Origin: Hippophae tibetana
Lineage: Eukaryota; Streptophyta; Magnoliopsida; Rosales; Elaeagnaceae
DNA length: 64,000 nt
NCBI GenBank assembly: GCA_037013495.1
Contig: CM072809.1
Location: 5,727,001-5,791,000, forward strand
Reading direction: 5' to 3'
Position 1 is the first letter of the stretch; every line of letters starts with the position of its first letter. The position numbers were made by a program, and so were the translations under genes. Positions 13,738-26,600 of the stretch are shown piece by piece. A model generated the notes under the pieces. It worked only from the letters and a program-made list of their open reading frames with translations. It was not told where the DNA came from and made no database searches.

Positions 13738-15439
13738 ATGGAATTCGGTTACAGTAATCATTTAGACAAAAGTGACACTCACTTGCCTCCTGGGTTTCGT
13801 TTCCACCCAACTGATGAGGAACTCATAACTTCTTACCTCCTCAAGAAGGTATTAGACACTAACTTCACTGGTAGAGCCTTTGCTGAAGTAGACCTTAACA
13901 AGTGCGAGCCTTGGGAGCTTCCTGGTAAGTTTTAAATTGTTTCAAATTTGCTCATTTTCCAAAATAACGTATGATCAATTTTCAATTTGATTTTATTTTG
14001 AAACAGAGAAGGCGAAGATGGGAGAGAAAGAGTGGTACTTTTTTACTCTGAAAGACAGAAAATACCCAACTGGGTTACGAACCAACAGAGCAACTGAAGC
14101 TGGATACTGGAAAGCAACAGGCAAGGACAGAGAGATTTATAGCTCCAAGACTAGTTCACTAGTTGGAATGAAGAAGACTTTAGTTTTCTACAGAGGGAGA
14201 GCTCCAAAGGGTGAAAAGAGCAACTGGGTTATGCATGAGTACCGCCTTGAGGGCAAATTTGCTTACCACTACCTTTCCAACGGTTCCAAGGTTCTTTTTT
14301 TGTCTCGTTATTAACTTTTTGGTAAAGCCCAACAAGTGTTCTTGTTATGATAGAATAGAAAAATGAAAAAATGAAAAAAAATCATCACTTATTTAAGTTA
14401 TATATTTTTTAAATGATTTATACTCAAAATATATACTTAAATAATTCAAAAAGTTATATACTTGTTCAAGTTATTTTTTAAATTAATTCAAAAAAGTTAA
14501 GCATGTGGATTTATGTATGTTTTTTTCTTCATAATTATTGAATTTATATTACTTCATCAAAAAGTTAATGGAGTTTTATAAATTTGTATGTATAGTAAAA
14601 ATAATATAGTTTTATATTATTGAAGAAAAATATTACACTTGTCACACTACAAATTTATGATTTCTCTCACCAGCTGGTTAGGTTCGTTAGCTTCTTTTAT
14701 AATTCACTGAAATGATTATGAAAAACATGAATATAGTTGGTTTTAATTAGGTTTTGTAAACGCCTGATGATAATCAATATCCTGGTCGATCGATTATCCT
14801 GATAACATGGAATACCCAAGAACCATTACTAGTTTGTGCTATATATTTAACTTGTATATTTAAAATTGGAAACAGGAAGAGTGGGTAATATCAAGGGTTT
14901 TCCACAAAAGTGGCTCAAGCTGCAGTACCACAATCGCTAGTAGATCAAAGAAGATCCTCACGAACTCCGGAGCAGGCTGTAAAGGTATCTATCCAGAGCT
15001 AGGCTCACCTTCCATTGTCTCTCTCCCACCTCTCATGGACTCATCACAATACCAGTCCGATCCAACTGCACTCACTGGCCATGACAGCCAAACCACAAGA
15101 GAGCACGTGTCCTGTTTCTCCACCGCCTCTGCCTCTGCAGCTGCAACTCCAAACTTCAACCCAAATTTCGAGCTAGCTTATCCCCCTCAGCCTCCTTCAT
15201 ATGAACTAGCTTCTTCACGCTTTCCTAGGAGCGTTGGAGTTTCCACCTTTCCAAGCCTTAGGTCTCTGCAGGAAAATCTTCAGCTGCCCTTTTTCTCCTC
15301 ATGCCAGCCTTTCCAAAATGGGCCTTTTGGTTCGGTGGACTTGGGTGGTTGTAGCTCTGGAAACTGGGCTCCGGTGCTTCATGAAGAGCCTAAGGTTAAT
15401 GGTGCTAGTGCTGAGTTTGGTCGAATGTGGACTCACTGA
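13738..15439 (+). CDS. NAC transcription factor, NAM/CUC1/CUC2 type
   Basis: Plant-specific transcription factor; family members specify organ boundaries and shoot meristems. Three exons: 13738-13924, 14007-14290, 14876-15439. Introns begin GTAAGT and GTTCTT (weak donor) and end in CAG. Joined frame is 344 codons. The start is the ATG at 13738; the TTG before it is not a start. The N-terminal NAC domain (about residues 16-170) shows [14 protein letters not shown] (A), a B region with [18 protein letters not shown] ([16 protein letters not shown] with [12 protein letters not shown]), D ([32 protein letters not shown]) and E ending [11 protein letters not shown]. Intron positions after the LP of the B region and before EEW fit the NAC family. 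The Ser/Pro-rich C-terminal half is the probable activation domain and contains EHVSCFS (233-239), encoded by the miR164 site. The position next to PSMD5, RPS20 and ERF4 homologues supports CUC1 orthology; sequence alone would also allow CUC2/NAM. Confidence 0.93.
15102..15122 (+). promoter_or_regulatory. miR164 target site in NAC mRNA
   Basis: The 21-base site reads AGCACGTGTCC then TGTTTCTCCA. Against the perfect complement of miR164 it differs at three positions: two would be G:U pairs and one is the base opposite the 3' end of the miRNA. This matches the known site in CUC1/CUC2/NAM genes and places the gene in the miR164-controlled NAC group (CUC3-type genes lack it). Expected action is transcript cleavage in the middle of the site. 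Confidence 0.9.
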
Positions 15440-18042
15440 GATTGAAGGAGATCAACATGGAACTAGTTACCTTGCTTTTTATATATCATTATACGTTTCC
15501 ATGTCTGGATTATTACTAATTATTAGTAGTATGATCTATGTTTTTAGATTTGGATTTACTAGTTGTCCTTGAAAGTGACTCGTGGTTTTCAGAATTTCTA
15601 TTGTTTTGGGGACTTAGGTGTGCGTAACAGTGTGACTTGATTTTCTATTTTAATTTTATGGTGTTATTAGTTAAATAGTATATTCAGACAAAGTTTAATA
15701 TATCATGTTCAAAAAGCGTTGAGAATGAAATTTTACATATATATATATTTATATGATATTTTTGTTGTCCACAGAAATCATGGGAATTTTTTTATAAAAT
15801 TTATAGATTAATAAATTCGTGAAAAAAATGCTCAAAAGTAATTAACATATAAATTTAAATATATGTAATATTTGTACATCAACAAAAAATATATATAATA
15901 TATAGATAGTATGTTTAAAATAATTATATAAATTTATAATTTAAAAATACACTATTGTATGAATATTGATAATATAATAAATTTTACTGACGATATAAAA
16001 TGATTTTATAATTAAATAAAAAATTGTTTTAATTTTAAATGAATGGTATTAAAAAATAAATAAACTTATTTATAAATGATATTTTATTGATATTATTTTA
16101 TATGTTTCTGGTGTATCTGAAAACATAAATATAGTCGGTAGCTTAAGACATTTTCATGCTTAATGTAGTAATTACTTGCTTTTGATTTTAAAGTTGATGT
16201 GTACATTTATAGCAATTGATGTAGAGATTACTTACTGGTTTGTTATGATCATATATCTATTTTTACTTTTTTTTTAAAAAAAAAAAACATGATCATATAT
16301 TTATGAGAGGTCAGATTTGTGATCATTTGAATGACTTTAAATATTCTTTGCACGTACGAACCGATCTTTACTTTTCGAAAATGACATTGCAGTAATACGA
16401 GTTATAATCTCTTCTGTTCCAATGATGCAGTACTTGTCGTCGATCGTTATTGAGCTTCAGGTTTGCAGGTTTTATTTGTGGTTTGCGAGGCAGGATTTTA
16501 ATGAGAGAAGAGAGTTTTGGCTTGATGAAAAGAAGATATATACAGTCACGACTTCGATCTCATACTGTACTGGTGAGGTGAAGCAGATGGGACGTAGACA
16601 ACTTTTAACAATATAACGTGCATCGATCCATCGTTTACAGAGAAAAATATTGTAACAGCCTACTAAAACGTGTTCACTTTTCATGATTTTATTTGTGTTT
16701 TAAATTGCATTTGAAAATAAATTTTTTTGACATTAATAATTATTAAATCTGTTTTTGAAAATAAAAAATTTAAATATTAAGTATTTTTTTACAACATCGA
16801 ATACTAACAAAATGTTTATAAACTTGAAAAATTCTTAATTTAATAAGATTTTATTGATTTTAGTTAGACTTAAATTTTTAATATTAAAAATAAAATAAAT
16901 TATAAAGTATAAATTAGTAGAATTAAACTACTATATAAAAATTAATAAACTTAGATGATTTATTTTAAGAAGATAATCAACAAAGCGTTGAAATAGGTAT
17001 ATTTTGTGACGATGGATATATGGGTCAATATTAATATTAGAAGAAGGCAGATGGCCTTGCCGTACGTGTAGGCATTTCTTAGTTTGACATACGTGAGGAG
17101 AGGACCAAGTACGGGGCTATAATATATAATATGATTTCTTCATGCAAATTATATGAAGTGTTAAAAAAATATAGAATCCTTATCTAATTTGCAGGGAATA
17201 TTTAGTTTTATTCATGCATATATATTTTGGATAATATTTTTTTATTGTAAGGTTCAAGAAGCTAGTCGTACAATTTTATCCACCAAAAAAAGTCAATTAA
17301 TTTTGGATAATTTTGCACCTTTAAAGAGTAAATTATTATTGTTTGAATAATACAAATTAGTATATATATTAATTTTTTTCTGCTAATCTTAAAATGATAA
17401 GTGGTTATCGAAAAAGTAATAGTTTTTATGAAATTTGACAATCGTAAATATATGTATTTGTCAAGATCTAATAATAATAAAAATAAGAAAAATATTATAG
17501 AGTTATTTTAAATGAGATGACTTGTATTATTTAGTATTTAGATTTCATTTAATCATTTTTATATTAAAATATTATTTAAAAATAATGTATTTTATCTTTA
17601 ATTAATCATTGTTTTTTTAAATAAATGAGTCATTTTTGCTCATTAACCTCTGCGCCTTTAATCGTATCATTGTGCATTTTCAATCGTATACCTTTATTTT
17701 CACTCAGTTATTTTTGCTGTTTTCGCTCTTATAAAACTATTTATAGGTAAAACTCAACTATTTATATGTAAAACTCTTTTCAGTACAAATTAAACGGGAA
17801 ATTGAGTGTTCGGTGAATGATGTTGGCTCTGCGCCATAGTGGAAAACAAGTCGATCTGGTTTGTGATTGTGGCAAGAAATCCAAAAATTCATGTCCTTGG
17901 CAAAACGGGGTGAAAGGTTCGCTTAAACGATAGATAAATGATCTATAAATTGATTATTTTAAATAAATGTATTTATTTTTATTAATGTATATTTATTAAT
18001 AGATTAAATATTATTGTGATTAATTAAAAATAATATTAGATT
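15440..18042. other. Intergenic DNA downstream of NAC gene
   Basis: The NAC 3' untranslated region probably lies in the first few hundred bases. The rest is AT-rich. Two less AT-rich islands (16380-16680 and 17640-17930) do not resemble known proteins; the first carries a 64-codon open frame on the plus strand (16422-16616) with no motif I recognise. The stretch also includes a dispersed repeat fragment at about 16790-16880. Confidence 0.5.
16790..16880. repeat. Dispersed repeat fragment, pair with 18765-18870
   Basis: Shares the ordered motifs TTATAAACTTGA, AA-TCCTTAA/ATTCTTAA, AATGAAATCTTATT/AATAAGATTTTATT and TTAGA with the segment at about 18765-18870. The layout (a short direct-oriented block with TATAAACTTG) resembles LTR fragments common in eudicots, but no ends are visible. 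Confidence 0.4.
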
Positions 18043-18569
18043 TGTTAGTCAAAATACGTGATATTTAATTTAAAAGAAAATTCATGTAAATTGGTTTAAT
18101 ATATTGTCAAATATGAAAGTGATTAATCTTGTTTGAATAAAAAATAAAAAAAATTAGGTAGGTTAATTTTGTTGAATGAAAAAATATTTGGCATATGAAA
18201 TAAGAATTTAAAAGCTATAAATATGACTTCATTTTTTAATTGTTAATCATCATAAAAATAGAAAAAAACTTATATAATAAGTTTTTGAGTAAGAGAATTT
18301 TGTGTGAAAATTCTTATGGGCTTGTAATTGCTCTTGTCTTTTGGGTGTGTGAGAAAATTATTAAGAGTATGGTTGTAAAAAAATTTCACATAGTAAATTT
18401 TTTTCTTTGGTTGTCTTTTGAAAACGAAAATAATTTTTCTCAAATTTAAAGTTTCCACTATAATTCTCGTGTTGTGTATTCTTTATTTCTCTGTTATTTG
18501 ATATTCTAATAAAAAAGATCTTCAAAGTAGAAATTTGTGATTATATCATTTGATCTAAATTTACTAACA
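18043..18569 (+). mobile_element. Probable solo LTR (copia type)
   Basis: A 527-bp block begins TGTTAG and ends CTAACA, perfect 6-bp terminal inverted repeats of the usual TG..CA form. Inside, CTATAAATATGAC near 18216 is a good TATA box, followed by a T-rich leader-like stretch and GTTTCCACTATAATTCT near 18450, in the style of Tnt1/Tork-type copia LTR ends. No retrotransposon coding sequence flanks it. I could not find a matching 5-bp target duplication, so a truncated element is also possible. Confidence 0.5.
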
Positions 18570-18764
18570 AATATATATTTGTTTATGTATATCTAGTTAA
18601 CTTATAATTCTTATATAAAAATACTCTTTAATACATAGAATAAAATAACATCATTCAGTGTTTCTAACATGATATTAGATTTGGATTTTGTTCTTAACAG
18701 TTTTAATGTGACTTTATGTGACCACCTATATCAGTGTGGAGAGAACTGTTAAGTTTTTTTAGTC

Positions 18765-18870
18765 ATACATTAGTCAAAAAATTGACAGTAATACTGCTTA
18801 TAAACTTGACAAATCCTTAACTCAATGAAATCTTATTCAGTTGAGTCAGATTTAGATTATGAAATTTTAT
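18765..18870. repeat. Dispersed repeat fragment, pair with 16790-16880
   Basis: Diverged direct copy of the segment near 16790-16880, about 2 kb away. Contains TTATAAACTTGACAAATCC and AATGAAATCTTATT. Confidence 0.4.
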
Positions 18871-19494
18871 ATATATAATAATAATATTATTGAAATTATC
18901 AAAACAAATCACATAATTAGCTGGTATAGTTTTTGTTCACTTGATTGAGTTTGGAAAAACAGTAGCCAAATACCCTCCAATAACTACAAGTTAAGCAACG
19001 AGAGAAGAAAATGAGCAAAGTAAGAGTAGTGAGTTTCGAACATATTAGGAAAACAGCCATTAAAGAGAAGGTTGGTAATGATGAATGTGCTCGGTAGTTG
19101 TACTATGCTTTGGAAAACACTCGAGTATTTCAGAATGTATTATAACATTTAGGCAAAGCTCTGTGTCTTTGTATATGTGACCAATTGAATGGGAACATTT
19201 TATGCATGGAAATAGAATGGCACGCGGTGTACTTTTGGTGCATGATATCTTTTGGACTTTCTCTTATTCAATCTTTTCTGGCCGATTTTGTAAAATTTTA
19301 TCAGTAAATTTTACTGCATGAAATGAGATATAAATTATTTTTATTCAAGCTGCATATATATTTGAATCTACGGAAAATATGACACCGTTATTTCGTTTCA
19401 CATGGTATTAATAAGTTTTTATTTTTATTTTTATAATATGTATAAAAAATACGATATATATATATGAGTTATTTATGACTAATAAGAGAGATGA

Positions 19495-19862
19495 TGAAAC
19501 TCAAGTACAATTCAAGCATAACAACACAGAAAGTAAGAAAACATTCAGTGAACAATTGCATTGCTTTTTGAGAATAGATTTACAATATGTGTTTTCGATG
19601 ATGACATTACAATAGGTTTGATATATTTATACACAAATATATTTAAGAGCTATGCTATCACTTGAGGTTTTGTCTACATGGGTCTAGCTACGACGCTGAG
19701 TTGAAATCCTTACATACTCAGCAACAAACTTGCCACGTCAGCAACATTTTAAATCAGCTGCATGTTTTTACATAGATGATAGAACTATCATGTTCCTGCA
19801 TCACTTGAATCAGATACACTTGTTCTAGCAGCTTTCACTTATACACTCTCTCAATATTTACA
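19495..19862 (-). mobile_element. Probable solo LTR on the minus strand
   Basis: Read on the minus strand the block starts TGTAAATATTGAGAGAG and ends TACTTGAGTTTCA. It carries a TATA box (GTGTATAAATATATC, minus strand, near 19630) in its second half, followed by a transcript-leader-like region. It is less AT-rich than its surroundings. No internal retrotransposon coding and no clear target duplication were found, so the boundaries are approximate. Confidence 0.4.
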
Positions 19863-20429
19863 ACTTAAAATAACTTATGTTTTCTAGGAAAATATGTTAC
19901 AGTAAAAAAAGTAATATTTAAAAAAAAAAATATGTTGTTTACATTTAAAGAAAAAGCCTTTTTTTTCGTGAGAGTTATATTATGTAATTAAATACATGTT
20001 TAATATATATTAAAAAAAAAAAAATTTTTTTAACACCATATTATAAAAGATAAATATACATTTGATGAATTACTTCCATAATAATAAATTTTATAAATGT
20101 TATAAAAATAATATCAATTTTTTTTTGTTAATTACATATCATTAAAACTTGTAAATATAACAAAAAATTCTATTAACATAACTTAATGTTAACTGGTTTA
20201 TGTAGATAATATTTTTATATAAATTTAAGATAATTTAAATAATAAATTAAAAATTAATGATATTTTACAATAATCCCTAAAATTCGATAATAAAAAAGTT
20301 TATTTAATCCATTAAAAAAAGTGACCTTACCTATTTTTAGAAGTATAAAATATATTTTGTCCAGTAGTTATAAGTGGGCGAGAGTTCAATCCTTGATGGG
20401 TTTTGATAAAAGGGCCGGTCCACATAGGA

Positions 20430-20615
20430 AATATTAAAGACTGATGGAGAGCACCGAGAGCCCGAAAGCCCTGATTTCACTTTTGTTCGTCTTTTGTCCC
20501 ACATCCGACACGTATCGAGCCTTTAGCCACGTGCCCCCTCCTTCTTCCCCTAGACCTTCTCTCTTCCTCTCTTTTCTCAAACTCACTAGCAGACGCTGAT
20601 ACTGTGAGCGACCTA
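20430..20615 (+). promoter_or_regulatory. PSMD5 promoter/leader with G-box
   Basis: A CACGTG G-box core at 20528-20533 (within GCCACGTGCC) lies 83-88 bases upstream of the start codon, followed by a strongly CT-rich leader (20534-20580). No convincing TATA box is present, as is common for housekeeping genes. Confidence 0.5.
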
Positions 20616-23600
20616 ATGGAGTACTCGATGAATCCAAATCAGTTACTCGAAGCTGCTTCCGATTTCGAAAACTATCCCGGTCTGTACTTTTTCAGCGTTC
20701 TGTTTTTTTTTTCCCATTCAATGTCTCTGATCGTTTGAATTCCCATCAACTGTTTTATTTTCGAGCTATTTTCAGGTGTTCCTAACGATGCTTTAGCGAA
20801 GGAGTTTTTAGATCGCTGCCCTCTTCCTGTCGTTATCAAGTAAGATTTTATACTCTGATTTTTTTTTACTTCCTGTATCTGCTTTTGTTTTCTTAAACTT
20901 GCACCTTCATATTGTATAACTGAGAAATGGTATTGTAAGTGTTGTAACTTGTAACAAAGGCGCGTTGTTAGTATTTTTAATTTAGTGAATTCCTTCCGTG
21001 AAACTGGAATTTTATTTTGTTGGCCAGGTTAAATTACGTTAATATACTGTAATGAGAGAGGGTAATTTGTTTAATATCACCAGTTTCCCCTTTTACTTTC
21101 ATTTACTTGTATAAAAGCGATTATATAGGAACAGTAGGTACTTTTTTTTTTTACCATTTTTTAACATTTATGCTCTGCCGGTGGAAGCTATGGCGATAAC
21201 GGAGAGTGCTCAACTGGATTGCTTGAATTAGTTGAGATTTATGACGTTATTTTGAATCTAATAGATATTAGTGTTAGCTCATTATGTTCATTCTAGTGAT
21301 GATGACTTATCTTTTAGAAGATATAAGCGTTGACTTCTCTTTAAATAAACTTCTAGTTTTTGATAAAAAATATTTTTAGAGGAACAATTATATAGTGGGC
21401 CTGAACAATGCTGATGTGTAAAAGAAAGAAAAAGTTGGGTCATTTTTAAGTCTTCTTATTCTCTCTTCCCCATGATTGTGCATGCTAATGGTTAAGACCA
21501 ATGAATAATTCCTCCATTTAGAGTAAGTTAGGCTGTACTTCGACCAATCACATCGCTTAATGATTCGACAAAGTAGAAGAAAAGTTATATTTTTAAGAAA
21601 ATGTTTGGAGTGTACTTATCAAGCACGTGATTGGTCCAGACCAAGATATCAGCTTTACTTCCTCTTCAATTAATAATCTCTCTTTGTTTATACAGTCCCA
21701 GAGCAATTAGTGACATAAAGACATTTTTAGTGCAGCTAACCTAGACTCTAAAGTTATTGTTTAGGTTCCCAAAAGGTATTGGAAAAAATTGTTTGTTTAG
21801 ATTTGAGGATTAAATCTTTAGAAGTTTTATGTTCAGTTTTCTGCTTGTAAGACACGTCTTCTTGTTGAATGTAATTTGTTTCCAAAATGTCTTTCTCACT
21901 TGCAGTGCTTTGCAAACCAAAGCAGATGTGCCTGGACTAGAGAATACATTAGTTGCTTGTTTAGAAAGGATATTCAAGACGAAATATGGTGCCTCTCTCA
22001 TCCCACAGTATATGGTAAATTTATAATTCTTAATTGTTCTACAAGTCCCTTGATTTCGTGTTCAGAGTGCCAGATTAGTATTTTTGATATCAATTTTTCT
22101 TTCATATGGTAATATTTTATATGTGGAGTCATTTTGTTAGATTTGGGTTGTCAAACATGTCTGCTTGTTCTACATTTTTCATCTCTCTTTTCAATTTTGT
22201 GAACGAACAATTATCTCCCTCTTTTACAGGATTTTGTTCAAGTTGGCCTTAAAGCGGATTCTCAAATAGTAAGATGCCTAGCTTGTAAAACGGTACGTGT
22301 ATACATTAATTACCCATCTAACTTGCTTTCGTGGATTGGAAATAACAATTTAATAATTCATAATGTCTTCTATTTAAGTTTTTGGGAGTTTTCAAGCATT
22401 TTAGAATTTTTGCTTTGGAAAGGCTTTTTATAACCTCACAACTAGATGACATCTTCTGGTTTTAATTTTGATAGTTTACCTTTTTACTTTTGCTCGTGGT
22501 ATGTGGCCTCTTTTTTGTGTTGAATCCCTTTGTTTTGTTTGATGTAATTATTAATGATGTTCTAGCATGTATACCTATTTGCTATTTGTTTGGATTTTTC
22601 AGAAATTTAGGTGAGAATTGACTCCAATATCCCTCTAGTGCAGGACTGCAGGCAGATAATTTTGATGTTTTTGTTTCCTGATCATGTGTCAACTGTCCAC
22701 AGGTTACTTGCCTTCTGGAGAGTTTGAGGGAAGATTCTATTGCTTCAGTGCCCCTTATACTTGACTACGGTGTATATCCGCTCTTGCTGGATTGCCTTGT
22801 AAATGGGTAAGGCCTAATATTTTCACTTCAAAAGTGGCTCTACTTATTTTCTCCCATGTATCTGTTTGTTCGGGACAAACTATTGTAGTTCTTTTATGTA
22901 AGGCCTAATATTTTCACTTCAAAAGTGGCTCTACTTATTTTCTCCTATGTATCTGTTTGTTCGGCACAAACTATTGTAGTTCTTTTATGTTTCAGTTTAT
23001 TTAAATCTTAGAGAACCTCAACCTTATAAAGATGTTTGGAACAGGATGAAATCTAACTTTTTTTAAAAGATAGGCTAATCAAACTGAAAAGGTTGCTCTA
23101 TTCTTTCTTATATCTATTTCTTTGCCTCCCTGGTTCACATAATTACAACTTATTAAAAGGAATACTTGGTTCAAAATAGGGTTTCGGTATCTTATACGTA
23201 CCCAAGTTAATGCATTATAACTTTTTATGTCCCATGTTATTAAGAGGCTCTGGTTTAGGACCTCAATTCAAGTATTGGTACCCTTTATGTCTCATATCAT
23301 TAAAAGGTTCCGTCTTGGTCCCCTAATTCAAATATTGGTTTACTTTTTGTCTAATCAAACAAGGACATTTGTGAAAATTTAAGAAAAAGAAAAAGCTAAT
23401 AGCAAAAAGTAATAATTTAATAACTAAAAGAGGTATTGACAATTAAATTGGAGTACTAAAACTTAACATTTTAATAACATAGGGCATGTAAAAATCACAC
23501 ATTAACTAGAGTAATTGAACCTCGTATAATAATAACTAGAAAAGTTCAAATTTATGGTTTTTTTTGTCAATACATTACTATTACTATTAATAATCCAAGT

Positions 23601-26600
23601 TTAAAAATTTTAAAGACAACATAAAAATTTAGAATGAAAAGGTCATACCATTAATTTTTTTTAACTTTAGGAACTATAATCGTAACTTTTTTTCTATTGC
23701 CCCCCCTCCCCCTCAGATTTCCATAAATGTCCTTGTCTAGTTTGCCTTTTGACCAAAAAGGAGAAACAATGTTCAAAATTGCTAAAAGGGATACTAATAC
23801 TTGAATGAGGTACTAAAACGGAACCTTTTAATAACATGGGACATAAAAGGTACCACCAGGGTACTGATCCCTCAAAATAGTGTGTGGTTTAGTGGTATAT
23901 AACTATATGCTTAACGTTTCAATGATCTGGGTCCATTTGCTTTGACCTAAAAGCTTATCTAAGATATACACTGAGATTGCCATCTATGTATTTCTGACAA
24001 CCATTATATTCTATCTAGGTTTTATATGTCATAGTTGAGTGATTATAAGTGAAATGTTCAGTCTTCTCTGTTTCATGTTTTAAAAATTATCTTCTTATGC
24101 TAAAAATCTTCTACACGCATGCTTTTCCCCTTTAGCAATGAACAAGTGGCTGTAGCATCAATGGATACAATTAAGAAGTTAGCTGGTTTTCCACAAGGCA
24201 TGGTAGGTGGCAGTGGTATAGGATATATATATATGTTTGCTATTTGTTTAAATTTTCTAAAATTAAATTTGGTTATATTGATGCCCTGATTTCCATTTTT
24301 ATATAGGAAATTATCTTCCCAGCTAATACCAATGACTTCACACATCTCGGGCAATTAGCAGGCCAGTGCTCATCACTGGTATGATTACCAGTACTTTGTT
24401 TTTAGTCATGTGGAAATTTTATGGTAATTATAATAGCAACAATAATTGTAACGGTGATCATAATCTTGTACATTTATGTGAATGTGATCATCTGCCAGTC
24501 AACCATTTACAACTCTGACAAACTTGCATCTCTCTCATGAATTTTTTTTAGAAGTTGAAAAGTTTTGGCTGACAGCTTGACATGGGTGATGTTTCATGTA
24601 CAATGGTTTTTCTTTTCTTTAATTTTTGTCCGCCATTTGGAACTTATGCATTCTAGAATTTCTTGTTAAAATTATTAACAAAACCTAATTTTCCGTACTG
24701 ATAAGCTCATGTAAGCTAAACCATAAAATCAAAATTCATTCCATGCCCTGTAAAGACCATTATTCCAGCCATTTTAGCTAGTGATAGTCACTCCATCTTA
24801 ATCTCTGTTCTTCCTTCAATATTTTACCTCTTTAGTTTCTCAAGAGATTCCTCATAACTCTTAGAGCGTAGTTTTTAACCACCAACCATCATGTCATCAA
24901 GTCATTTTCTGTCGGTTTTAATGTACAAACACCTTTAAAGTAAGGAATACATATGACAAACACAATAGAGATCAATTAAAAATAAAGCAAACTTAAAGTA
25001 TTAAGTAATTTAAATTTTTTTACATATGTAAAGTGAGGAAATTCTAACTTGGAGGTTATGTATCTTACATCCCTATGTCAGCCATGTGTGCTTGGTGGTT
25101 ATCAAAATAAATATTTTATTTTTTTAAATACATTTAATTGTTGAGATTGATTCAAGTAAATCTAAAGATCCAAAATCTTAGTATGTAACTTACAGAGGAT
25201 GTAAGTAAGAATGATCCACAATTTGAAGTTGGAACAATATGTTTGATGTGTTTGCCAATACTGTTTGTTTAAATTGACTGCAAGCCAGTTTTATGCACTT
25301 GTTCATGACAAGATAGATTACTTTGTTTGCTGTAGTTCTTTCCAGCTTGAAAATATGTAACATTTTTTCTACTTTTTCCTCAGGGTCGGGTCCGAGTTTT
25401 GGCCTTGATAGTGAAGCTATTTGCCATATCCAGCTCTGTGGCATCAATGATTTACAAGTCAAATTTGCTGAACTATTTTGAGGCAGAAATCAAACATCCA
25501 AATGATACCCTCGTAACATTAAGTGTTCTGGAGCTGTTATATGAGGTTTTATTATCTTAATCTCTCTCTCCCCCCTTCTTTTTCAGAAACCGGTTACTCT
25601 AGGGTCATGAACCCTTGATACTCCAATTTATGGTGTACCTGGTTCTCTTACATTTCTACCATCAAAATCTCAGTATCTGATGACTCAAGCTTTTTCATGC
25701 GGTGAGAGTAGTGTGTACATGTAACCATTTTTCTAGAGCTAATACTGAGCAGAAATATAAAAGAGGGAATAGGTGCGCATAACATAAGAAGCTTGGGGAT
25801 ATATAGTTCTACTTAATGAATTATATAATCCAGCAAGGACATGAATAACAGGGATACAGTGCTATATGAATTTTAGAGTTTCTTTTTATCATTATAGAGA
25901 CAGATAAAATCCTCAACTGACTACCTTTTAATTGGAGTTATATCTCCAGTGAATTCTGGAATTTAGTAATTAATTGTTTCCCCTTTTTCATGGTTTCTTG
26001 GTGGACAACGACTCTATTAGCACTAGCATCTTCTGTCAGTGAGTGGAAGCCATGAATTCTCTGTTTATATTTATTATTCGCTGCAACAATTGAATGGAAT
26101 GTAATAGTTTCCCGTTTGATTGTAATTTTTGCTTAGGTGATCATGTGTAAGGCTTTTTATCTTTTCATTTATTTAGTTACTTTGCTGGCTTCTTCTAGTG
26201 AATTAGTATTGGTTCTATGTTTTAATTATGTCCTTGTGTCCTTTCCTAATGAAGTTGTCAGAGATCCAGCATGCCCAAGAGTACTTGTCTGTAAGCATGC
26301 TACTGCAGCTTCTTAGTTCAACAATAAGGTAGTAGTTTGGAGGAAACATTTCCTTATAACAATCTCATTTTGGCAACACATCCATGATCAAGAACAATAC
26401 CATTTTCTTTTGTATTTGCTGCAATAGATCACAAGAAGCAGTTTTAAGATCAAGGGCTATGATGATTTGTGGAAGGCTTCTGTATAAAGAGAATTGCACT
26501 TTTGCTGATGAATCTAGTAAGGCATTTGAATTCTAGTAAAATCCCTAGGAATTTGTTGCACAAAGTTGTGATTCCTATATCATTTGAATTCATATATTAC

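Noticed and set aside
13735..13740. TTG at 13735 as NAC start
   Set aside because: Plant genes start at ATG; the ATG at 13738 directly follows and gives the expected short N-terminus.
20380..20400. tRNA-like GAGTTCAATCC motif
   Set aside because: No acceptor stem or anticodon arm could be folded around it; no tRNA gene was found anywhere in the window.
20434..20637. 67-codon minus-strand open frame over the PSMD5 leader
   Set aside because: It overlaps the CT-rich leader and exon 1 of PSMD5 in antisense and has no recognisable domain; a shadow.
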